DNA of 13,612 nucleotides from Pseudomonadota bacterium. GTDB taxonomy: Bacteria; Pseudomonadota; Gammaproteobacteria; Xanthomonadales; Xanthomonadaceae. Location: NCBI GenBank assembly GCA_023423675.1, contig JAFAFD010000031.1, forward strand, positions 1 to 13,612. The letters run 5' to 3'. The notes below the pieces were generated by a model, which saw only the letters and a list, made by a program, of their open reading frames with translations, was not told where the DNA came from and ran no database searches. Below are positions 8,517 to 13,612 of the stretch, in pieces. The translations under genes were made by a program, and so were the position numbers. Each line of letters starts with the position of its first letter. The stretch's first letter is position 1.

Positions 8517-8807
8517 ATGATCCATCACCATCCCCATCCTGGCGAAACGCTGAAGGCCATGGTGTTTGACCCGGCCTCGCTATCCGTCACTGAGGCTGCC
8601 GACCGCTTGGCGATGTCGCGCGTGGCGCTTTCCCGCGTCATCAACGGTAAGGCGGGCATAAGTCCGGACCTCGCCATCCGCCTGGAAATGGCGGGCGTGA
8701 GTACGGCTGTGTTCTGGATGGGGTTGCAGTCGAATTACGATCTCTGGCTTGCGCGGCAGCGCGAGCAGCCGACAGTGCAGTCGCTTCTCGCCGCGCGCGA
8801 AGGCTGA
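8517..8807 (+). CDS. higA: HigA-type antitoxin, XRE-family HTH (96 aa)
   Basis: Neutralises HigB and represses the operon. Residues 23-45 form the helix-turn-helix (SVTEAADRLAMSRVALSRVI, then NGKAG). The block ISPDLAIRLEMAG, then FWMGLQSNYDLW is the classic HigA continuation. The His-rich start MIHHHPHPGETLK also fits the family. The ATG at 8517 lies 7 nt after the higB stop, so the two are cotranscribed. An overlapping longer frame within higB is not favoured. The gene ends 20 bp before the right copy of the 35-bp hairpin repeat. Confidence 0.93.
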   Translation: MIHHHPHPGETLKAMVFDPASLSVTEAADRLAMSRVALSRVINGKAGISPDLAIRLEMAGVSTAVFWMGLQSNYDLWLARQREQPTVQSLLAAREG

Positions 8808-8827
8808 CATCTGCACCACCGGTTTCA

Positions 8828-8862
8828 ACAAGGGCGGCTTCGGCCGCCCTTGTTATATCTGC
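8828..8862. terminator. Shared hairpin terminator, right copy of the 35-bp direct repeat
   Basis: AACAAGGGCGGC (8827-8838), loop TTCG (8839-8842) and GCCGCCCTTGTT (8843-8854) form a 12-bp perfect stem followed by ATATCTGC. Bases 8828-8862 differ from 8095-8129 at one position (A8855 for G8122). It lies between the converging higA and the secreted-protein gene, 3 bp from the latter's stop, and can end transcription from both sides. Confidence 0.85.
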
Positions 8863-8864
8863 CA

Positions 8865-9257
8865 TCAACGGCTGCGTTGGCGTGCCTTCTGCTTGAAGGC
8901 CGTCGCATCGATCGGCTCGACGCTGGCAACGGCGCAGTAACCGCCGTCGGTGCGCAGTTCGGTGCGCCCGGCGCCGCAGACCTGGCCCTGCTCGCCATCA
9001 GTCACGAACGTCAGCTTGCGCGAGTAGCCGGCCTTGCTGCAGTCATCCTTGAAGTGCACCACGTAATGGTCCTGTCCACTACGGAGCAGGATGTTGCGTG
9101 ATGCGCCGGCGCGCACCAGCTGCAGGTCGCTCTCCAGCTGGATGCAGGCACCGGTTCCGGCCGGCGGAGCATCCGCGGCATGGGCGGGCGTCGCGAGGAG
9201 GGTGCCGGCAGACAGCGCCAGCGCAGCGAACAGGGTGGGCAGGGAGTGCATTTTCAT
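8865..9257 (-). CDS. Small secreted four-cysteine protein (130 aa)
   Basis: A Sec signal peptide (about residues 1-28, ending ATPAHA before ADAPP) directs the protein to the periplasm or outside. The mature part of about 100 residues has four cysteines (GACIQ, DDCSK, QVCGAG, GYCAV) that can form two disulfides, and mostly beta-strand character (LQLVRAGASRNILLR, then HYVVHF). This spacing resembles the DUF6491-type small exported proteins of xanthomonads, but I assign it only tentatively. The tail is basic (KQKARQRSR). ATG codons at 9257 and 9251 are both possible; neither has a clear Shine-Dalgarno. It lies downstream of infA but is separated from it by a terminator. Confidence 0.7.
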   Translation of the reverse strand: MKMHSLPTLFAALALSAGTLLATPAHAADAPPAGTGACIQLESDLQLVRAGASRNILLRSGQDHYVVHFKDDCSKAGYSRKLTFVTDGEQGQVCGAGRTELRTDGGYCAVASVEPIDATAFKQKARQRSR

Positions 9258-9340
9258 GGCGGGGCAGGGGATGGCGATCCGGACTGGATCGGGTCCCACC
9301 TTGCCGCCACCGATGCGAATGCGAATCTGCCTCAAGGCGG

Positions 9341-9371
9341 CCTGACCGATGCCACGGTGTGTTCGGTCAGG
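9341..9371. promoter_or_regulatory. Inverted repeat upstream of the secreted-protein gene
   Basis: CCTGACCGA (9341-9349) and TCGGTCAGG (9363-9371) are a perfect 9-bp inverted repeat with a 13-nt spacer, 84 bp before the start codon at 9257. It could be an operator or an RNA leader hairpin. No matching regulator is evident. Confidence 0.35.
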
Positions 9372-9407
9372 GTGACCTCCGGCAGGGCCCGATTGCAGGC
9401 ATGACAA

Positions 9408-9432
9408 AAGGCCAGCAAGCGAGGCTGGCCTT
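9408..9432 (-). terminator. infA terminator
   Basis: AAGGCCAGC (9408-9416) and GCTGGCCTT (9424-9432) form a 9-bp stem with a 7-nt loop. On the minus strand the stem's terminal TT is followed by TTGTC, so the stem ends in a short U-run. It lies 28 bp after the infA stop. Confidence 0.8.
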
Positions 9433-9459
9433 GTCAGGATGGCGCAGAGCGCCGACCGC

Positions 9460-9678
9460 TTACTTCATGCGGTAGGTGATACGACCCTTGGTCAGGTCGT
9501 ACGGGGTCATTTCAACCTTGACCCGGTCACCGGTGAGGATGCGGATGTAGTTCTTGCGCATGCGGCCGGAGATGTGGGCGATGATTTCGTGCCCATTTTC
9601 CAGACGAACGCGGAAAGTGGTGTTCGGCAGCGTCTCGCTGACGGTGCCCTCGAACTCGATGGAATCGTCTTTCGACAT
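9460..9678 (-). CDS. infA: Translation initiation factor IF-1 (72 aa)
   Basis: Binds the 30S A site during initiation. At 72 residues it has the exact length of the family and a single S1/OB fold. The sequence is textbook: [39 protein letters not shown], then [13 protein letters not shown] and GRITYR. The ATG at 9678 has AGGA upstream. It has its own sigma-70 promoter (9728-9756) and terminator, so it is a single-gene unit although it follows aat. Confidence 0.98.
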   Translation of the reverse strand: MSKDDSIEFEGTVSETLPNTTFRVRLENGHEIIAHISGRMRKNYIRILTGDRVKVEMTPYDLTKGRITYRMK

Positions 9679-9727
9679 GTAGTCCTGTGCGGTTCAGAAA
9701 ACGGCCACGCTGGGCCTAAGGCGCAGT

Positions 9728-9756
9728 ATTTTACGCGCCCTTCGTCCAGCTTGCAA
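9728..9756 (-). promoter_or_regulatory. Sigma-70 promoter of infA
   Basis: Minus strand: -35 TTGCAA (9756 to 9751), a 17-bp spacer and -10 TAAAAT (9733 to 9728). The predicted start near 9721 gives a leader of about 43 nt. The promoter lies just after the aat stop (9765). Confidence 0.75.
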
Positions 9757-9764
9757 AGATCTGG

Positions 9765-10505
9765 TTAATTCCCCGCAAGATCCCGGGCCGACAGGCGGCC
9801 GACGGACTGGGTCCAAGGGCCTTCACGGCCCTCTTCGCGCACCGCTTGGCGGACATGCTGCAGGAATTCCTCGCGCGGCAGGTGAACGGCCCCCATCCGC
9901 AGCAGGTGCGGGTTCTCCACCTGGGCATCCACCAGCGGCCAGCCCCAGCGGTGCAGGGTCGCGGCCAGCGCCGCCAAGGCGATCTTGGAACCGCCGCTGG
10001 CGCCGCTGAACATGCTTTCGCCGAAGAACATCCGGCCGATGGCCACCCCGTAGATGCCGCCGACCAAGGTCTGCTGGTCCCAGACCTCGAACGAGTGGGC
10101 GAAGCCGAGATCGTGCAGGTGGCTGTACGCGTCCACCATCTCCGGACTGATCCAGGTGCCGTCCTGGCCCGGGCGAGGTGCGGCGGCGCAAGCCCGCATC
10201 ACCCGATTGAAAGCGGTATCGGCGGTCACTTCCCAGGTGCTGGCGCGCAACTGGCGGCGGAAGCGGCTGGACAGGTGCACGCCATCGGTGCGGAAGACCA
10301 TGCGCGGATCGGGCGACCACCACAGGATCGGCTCGCCCTCGCTGAACCACGGAAAGATGCCGCCGGCATAGGCGTTGAGCAGCCGCAACGGATGCAGGTC
10401 GCCCCCCACCGCCAGCAGCCCGTCGGGTTTGCGCAGCGCGGTTTCGGCTGGCGGGAAGGGCGAATCCGGCGCATCGGCCAGGCGCCAGGGCAGCGGGCGG
10501 GTCAT
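9765..10505 (-). CDS. aat: Leucyl/phenylalanyl-tRNA-protein transferase (246 aa)
   Basis: Transfers Leu or Phe from aminoacyl-tRNA to proteins with N-terminal Arg or Lys, making N-degrons that ClpS delivers to ClpAP. Family motifs appear in order: FPPAETALRKPDGLLAVGGD, then AYAGGIFPWF and WWSPDPRMVF, then TWISPEMVDAYSHLHDLGFA with HSFEVW, then GGIYGVAIGRMFFGESMFS with GGSKIAL, then LVDAQVENPHL. These cover the GNAT-like catalytic domain. The ATG at 10505 gives the usual length; a longer frame extends 14 residues upstream into a repeat-rich spacer and is not favoured. The order clpS, clpA, infA, aat is as in E. coli, with infA and aat read in the opposite direction. Confidence 0.97.
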   Translation of the reverse strand: MTRPLPWRLADAPDSPFPPAETALRKPDGLLAVGGDLHPLRLLNAYAGGIFPWFSEGEPILWWSPDPRMVFRTDGVHLSSRFRRQLRASTWEVTADTAFNRVMRACAAAPRPGQDGTWISPEMVDAYSHLHDLGFAHSFEVWDQQTLVGGIYGVAIGRMFFGESMFSGASGGSKIALAALAATLHRWGWPLVDAQVENPHLLRMGAVHLPREEFLQHVRQAVREEGREGPWTQSVGRLSARDLAGN

Positions 10506-10532
10506 GCGGGCATTGTAGCGACCGCCGCACCG

Positions 10533-10556
10533 GTAGCGCCGGGCCATGCCGGGCGG
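10533..10556 (+). repeat. SMAG-like GTAG palindrome, slightly degenerate
   Basis: GTAG (10533-10536) is followed by a palindrome whose CGCCGGGC left arm and GCCGGGCG right arm flank CAT. It has one mismatch over 24 bases to the SMAG sequence whose tail begins this window. Confidence 0.55.
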
Positions 10557-10567
10557 CAGGTTGAGAT

Positions 10568-10583
10568 GCCAACCTTGGCTGGC
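10568..10583 (+). repeat. Second palindrome of a probable SMAG dimer
   Basis: GCCAAC (10568-10573), CTTG and GCTGGC (10578-10583) form a 6-bp stem with one mismatch, preceded by TTGAGAT where a SMAG would have GTAGAT. It lies 12 bp from the previous copy and just before the stop codon of the next gene. Confidence 0.4.
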
Positions 10584-10586
10584 GCG

Positions 10587-11711
10587 TCATCCGCCCGCGC
10601 GGAACGGGCTGTGCCCCATCAACTCCTGTCGGTACCGGCGCACGTCGCGCCGTTCCTGTCGGCACCACTCCTGCAATGCCTCGGCAAAATCCGCATCGGC
10701 CACCCAATGCCGGCTGCGCACCAGCGTAGGCAGGAATCCCCGCGCCAGTTTGTGCTCGCCTTGTGCGCCCGGCTCGAAGCGCGCCAGCCCCTCGCGCAGG
10801 CAGTACTCGATGCCCTGGTAGTAACACGCCTCGAAGTGCAGGCCGGGCAGGGTGGCGCCGCCCCAGTAGCGGCCGTACAGCGTGTCGCCTCCGCGCAGGC
10901 ACAGCGCACCGGCAATCGGCTCGCCCTCCAGTTCGGCCAGGAACAGCACCAGCCCGCGTCCCATCAAAATCGCCAGGTGGCGCAGGAAAGCTTCGGTCAG
11001 CGCCGGCGCGTTGCCGTACTCGAGGAAGGTCTGCAGGTAGAAGCGGTACATCGCCTGCAGGTCGGCACGGCTGGCCTCATCGCCGTGCACCACCCGGAAG
11101 CTGATGCCCTGGCGGGCGACCTTGGCGCGTTCCTGGCGGATGTTCTTGCGGCGCTTGTGATCCATCGCGCCAAGGAACTGCTCGAACGTGGTCCAGTCGC
11201 CCGGGTTCTGCCATTGGAACTGCACATCCTCGCGCAGCAGCCAGTCATCGCTGAAGGCCTGGTCGTCGTCGGTGGTGTGGAAATTGATGTGCGCCGAGGA
11301 CACATCGAGCCCGGGCAGCTGCTCGCGAAGCGCTGACAGCAGCGCAGGCCGGTCTGAAACGTGACGGGTCAGCAGGCGCGGCCCGGTCACCGGCGAATAG
11401 GGCACGGCACCCAGCCACTTCGGGTAGTAGTCGCGACCATGCCGCGCGTAAGCGTTGGCCCATGCATGGTCGAACACGAACTCGCCATGGGAGTTGGTCT
11501 TCAGGTACCCGGGGATGGCGCCGATCAGGGTGCCGCCGTCCCACAGGGTGAAATGCTGCGGCTGCCAGCCCCAGTCGTCGCGCAGGCAGCCGTGGGCTTC
11601 CAGTCCGGACAGGAAGGCGTGGCTGACGAAGGGATTGCGGCCGTCGTGCAGCGCATCCCAGTCGGTGGCGGGAATGGCCTGCAGGGAGTCGAGGAAGCGG
11701 GCGGAAGGCAT
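10587..11711 (-). CDS. FemAB/GNAT-like acyltransferase family protein (374 aa)
   Basis: Belongs by eye to the FemAB-like family formerly called DUF482 (COG3146), a double-GNAT fold; no reaction is established. Typical blocks are the N-terminal WDALHDGRNPFVSHAFLSGLE, the central MDHKRRKNIRQERAKV, and the C-terminal YGRYWGGATLPGLHFEACYYQ with EYCLREGL, FEPGAQGEHKLARGF. No signal peptide or membrane helix is present. The ATG at 11711 is chosen because the family motif begins there; the 57 in-frame residues further upstream are Arg/Pro/Thr-rich and unlike the family. No clear Shine-Dalgarno precedes it. An aminoacyl or acyl transfer role is only suggested by the fold. Confidence 0.88.
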   Translation of the reverse strand: MPSARFLDSLQAIPATDWDALHDGRNPFVSHAFLSGLEAHGCLRDDWGWQPQHFTLWDGGTLIGAIPGYLKTNSHGEFVFDHAWANAYARHGRDYYPKWLGAVPYSPVTGPRLLTRHVSDRPALLSALREQLPGLDVSSAHINFHTTDDDQAFSDDWLLREDVQFQWQNPGDWTTFEQFLGAMDHKRRKNIRQERAKVARQGISFRVVHGDEASRADLQAMYRFYLQTFLEYGNAPALTEAFLRHLAILMGRGLVLFLAELEGEPIAGALCLRGGDTLYGRYWGGATLPGLHFEACYYQGIEYCLREGLARFEPGAQGEHKLARGFLPTLVRSRHWVADADFAEALQEWCRQERRDVRRYRQELMGHSPFRAGG

Positions 11712-11900
11712 GGGGGAAAGGAAAGGGCAGGTCGTGTGCGAACGGGACTGGCGGAATCGGGCTGGTCTGTTTCGGGGCCGGCGTGAGGAAAGTTGGAAAT
11801 CTACGATTGTGCATGGCTGGTGGAGGACCGCAGGCGTGGTACCGCGCACGGTGTGGGGGTGCCGCAGGAGCGGCGCATCCACTTCATGCGAGGAGTAGTC

Positions 11901-12483
11901 ATGATGATCCGGAATTCCCAGCGGATCGCCCTTCCTCTCCTGTTGGCAGTTTTTTGGAAGTGTAGTCGTCCCCTGCCTTGCTCAGGCTACCGATTCCCTT
12001 GGCATCGCCCGGCGTGATGCCGAGCTCGACAACCTGCTGACCCAGAAGGCGCGCGATCTTTTTGAGCGCGTCAAGCTGGTGGATGGTCAGGCGCGAAGCC
12101 GTCGGGTTGATGTCGCTGCTGATATCGACAAGGGCGTCGTAACGATCTCGCTGGATCGATCATTCCTTCCTGACAACCATGGGCCGTCGTATGAGGACCA
12201 GACCAGCGAAATCAACTTCGGGCTTCTACACTGGGCCGAGCAGGTGGCGCCCTTTCATCGTGTCATCCATCTGTACGACGGAAAGCCCGCTGAGTACTAC
12301 TTTCCTCAGGTCAAGGCCGCAGACGATGCGGCTAGAGAGGCAGGGGAGGAGCGGCGGCGGCAAGGCGGAAAGGCTTACTCGGGAAAGGGTGAGAGAAAGG
12401 ATTGGGTGGGTCGGGCAGCAAGCTGCGATGACGGAACAACGATTGGTGAGCCAAAAAAAACGGGCGCTTTCCAGTCTGTGTAA
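11901..12483 (+). pseudogene. Frameshifted signal-peptide gene with an aberrant 3' end
   Basis: The ATG at 11901 with a good Shine-Dalgarno (GAGGAG, 11890-11895) starts MMIRNSQRIALPLLLAVF. The frame then changes at a run of six T (11950-11955). With one T fewer the product reads on as GSVVVPCLAQA-TDS, completing a signal peptide with an AxA cleavage site, and continues open to 12483 (193 aa). The mature part has helix ELDNLLTQKARDLFERVKLV and the block EINFGLLHWAEQVAPFHRVI with HLYDGKPAEYYFP. This resembles the N-terminal domain seen in some proteobacterial N-acetylmuramoyl-L-alanine amidases, but I hold that loosely. From about residue 160 (after QGGKAY) the sequence turns into low-complexity tail without a catalytic domain, so a 3' truncation is likely. 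A GTG at 12079 could start a short internal product. Confidence 0.7.
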
Positions 12484-12495
12484 AAACTGAAAGCG
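12465..12495 (-). terminator. Hairpin followed by a T8 run on the minus strand
   Basis: CGCTTTCCAGT (12465-12475) pairs with ACTGAAAGCG (12486-12495) with one bulged base. On the minus strand the stem is followed, after CCCG, by eight T (12460 to 12453). It would end transcription coming from the right, that is from the insertion-sequence side. The plus-strand stop codon (12481-12483) lies in the loop. Confidence 0.4.
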
Positions 12496-12514
12496 GCTCC
12501 CCGGCGTAGCCCCC

Positions 12515-12546
12515 ACAATGCCCGCAACGTACGTTGCGGGCATTGT
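12515..12546. repeat. Perfect 32-bp palindrome just before the transposase gene
   Basis: ACAATGCCCGCAACGT (12515-12530) is followed without spacer by its exact reverse complement (12531-12546). It ends 3 bp before the transposase ATG (12550). It may be part of the element's left end, a transposase binding site, or the insertion target. Confidence 0.85.
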
Positions 12547-12549
12547 CTT

Positions 12550-13612
12550 ATGCGCTATGTGTCAGGGCAGGATCGGGATCAGACGGCGTTGTTCCCTCTT
12601 TCGCTGGAGGAGCTGATGCCAGCCGATCACCCTTGCCGGGTCATCGAGACTTTCGTGGGGATTCTGGACCTGGCCGAGTTGGGCTTTACCCATGCCCGAT
12701 TGGGCAAGACCGGCCGCCCGCCTCATGATCCAGCAGACCTGCTCAAGCTGTATCTCTATGGATACCTCAACCAGGTGCGCTCCTCTCGCCGTTTGGAGCG
12801 CGAGTGCCAGCGCAATGTCGAGCTGATGTGGCTGCTTGGCCGGCTTGCTCCTGACCACAAAACCATCGCCAATTTTCGCCGCCACAACGGCGTGGCACTG
12901 CAGCGGGCAGGGGCTGGGCTGGTGAGGTTCTGCCAGCGCACCGGCCTGGTCAAAGGCCAGTGGGTGGCCATTGATGGGTCCAAGTTCCAGGCGGTGGCCA
13001 GCGGCAAAGCGGTGGTGCGTGCGGCAGATGTGGAGCCCAGGCTGGCGCGCCTGGAGGAACGTATCGCCCACTATCTGGCCCAGCTGGATGCGGCAGACGG
13101 CCAGGAGAGCGACTCACCGATCGACCGCAGCAAGGTGCAGGATGCCCTGGAACAGCTGCGTCAGCGCCGCGAGGCACTGATCGAAACTGGCCGCGAACTG
13201 GCAGACGAAAAACGGGCGCACGTGGTAACCAGCGAACCCGATGCCCGGGTCATGAGGGGCGTGGGCCCGGGCTACAACCTGCAGACGGTTGTAGACGGCC
13301 ACAGCGCGATGATCGTCGCCCACGCACTGATCAACGAAGCCACTGACAACCGGCAGCTGCAACCGATGGCCGAGCTCGCTGCGCAGGCGCTACAGGTGAA
13401 GACTCTGGATGTACTGGCTGACGCGGGTTACTCCAATGGAGCCCAGGCCGCGGCCTTGGAGGCGCAGGCGCTGCTGGCCCATGTGCCTGCAAACCGGGCG
13501 GTCAACAACCAGGGCGATGGCACGCTGCTGCCGCACACCGCCTTCAGCTACGACCCGCAGGCCGACGTCATGAGCTGTCCGCAGGGCAAAACGCTGACGC
13601 GCAAACAATTAG
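12550..13612 (+). CDS. IS1182-family transposase, 5' portion (354 codons seen)
   Basis: DDE transposase that moves the insertion sequence. It starts MRYVSGQDRDQTALFPLSLE, close to the usual IS1182 opening, with ADHPCRVIETFV after it. The N-terminal domain has GRPPHDPADLLKLYLYGYLN and RSSRRLERECQRNVELMWL, and PDHKTIANFRR. The catalytic core begins at VAIDGSKF, with the first Asp at residue 142. The second Asp is 291 (VLADAGYSNG). The catalytic Glu lies beyond the window end. A charged helical insertion (about 158-225) separates the first core strand from GPGYNLQTVVDG. The frame is open with no stop through the last complete codon. The ATG sits 4 nt after a perfect palindrome and has no clear Shine-Dalgarno. 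Confidence 0.95.
   Translation, partial: MRYVSGQDRDQTALFPLSLEELMPADHPCRVIETFVGILDLAELGFTHARLGKTGRPPHDPADLLKLYLYGYLNQVRSSRRLERECQRNVELMWLLGRLAPDHKTIANFRRHNGVALQRAGAGLVRFCQRTGLVKGQWVAIDGSKFQAVASGKAVVRAADVEPRLARLEERIAHYLAQLDAADGQESDSPIDRSKVQDALEQLRQRREALIETGRELADEKRAHVVTSEPDARVMRGVGPGYNLQTVVDGHSAMIVAHALINEATDNRQLQPMAELAAQALQVKTLDVLADAGYSNGAQAAALEAQALLAHVPANRAVNNQGDGTLLPHTAFSYDPQADVMSCPQGKTLTRKQL

Larger units (their letters stand above)
12515..13612 (+). mobile_element. IS1182-family insertion sequence, left part only
   Basis: The element is recognised from its transposase gene. The right end lies outside the window and the exact left terminal repeat cannot be fixed without it; the start given here is that of the palindrome, and the true border may lie anywhere in about 12480-12515. 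The visible transposase frame is intact, so the copy may be active. Confidence 0.75.

Noticed and set aside
8095..8862. A CRISPR-like array suggested by repeated hairpin units
   Set aside because: Only two copies exist, 733 bp apart, with two protein genes between them and no regular spacers.
8069..9459. A tRNA-Ser gene between clpA and infA, as in E. coli (serW)
   Set aside because: I found no cloverleaf or TTCRA-type T-loop with a fitting acceptor stem here.
12079..12483. An intact 134-codon gene starting with GTG at 12079
   Set aside because: The same frame continues upstream to a signal-peptide cleavage site, and a matching signal-peptide start with a strong ribosome binding site lies in the neighbouring frame, so a frameshifted longer gene explains the data better.

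Overview
The window looks like chromosomal DNA from a Stenotrophomonas-type member of the Xanthomonadaceae. It is GC-rich, carries GTAG-headed palindromes of the kind called SMAG in S. maltophilia, and encodes proteins of xanthomonad type. About nine tenths is core chromosome. The last 1.7 kb, and a 0.7 kb block after clpA, look accessory.

Left part (1-2340): a cluster of SMAG-like repeats, then two small genes of unknown function on the minus strand. Each of these takes its TAG stop codon from an identical SMAG repeat. Next comes a minus-strand chemotaxis receptor with two membrane helices and no periplasmic domain, behind a near-consensus sigma-28 (FliA) promoter. A long palindrome separates it from the next operon.

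Middle (2342-5043, minus): an operon reading exported YbjN-like protein, nudJ, mnmA, hflD. Its genes overlap by 4 nt or lie 1 nt apart. The nudJ-mnmA-hflD order is that of E. coli, but purB does not follow. Divergent from it lie clpS and clpA (5154-8068, plus). Further on are infA and aat (9460-10505, minus). Aat makes Leu/Phe N-degrons, ClpS recognises them and ClpA unfolds the substrate for ClpP, so this is the E. coli-like clpS-clpA-infA-aat neighbourhood. Between clpA and infA sit a higBA toxin-antitoxin pair, flanked by two 35-bp hairpin direct repeats (34/35 identical), and a small secreted protein gene. No tRNA-Ser gene is seen at this spot, where E. coli has serW.

Right part (10533-13612): two degenerate SMAG-like palindromes, a FemAB/GNAT-like gene, and a signal-peptide gene broken by one extra T in a T6 run. 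That broken gene probably also has a foreign 3' end. The window ends inside an IS1182-family transposase gene that starts 4 nt after a perfect 32-bp palindrome.

I found no clear new multi-gene system. The best leads are the repeat-flanked higBA cassette, the repeat-donated stop codons, the sigma-28 promoter on a sensorless receptor, the apparently leaderless clpS transcript, and the frameshifted gene beside the insertion sequence.
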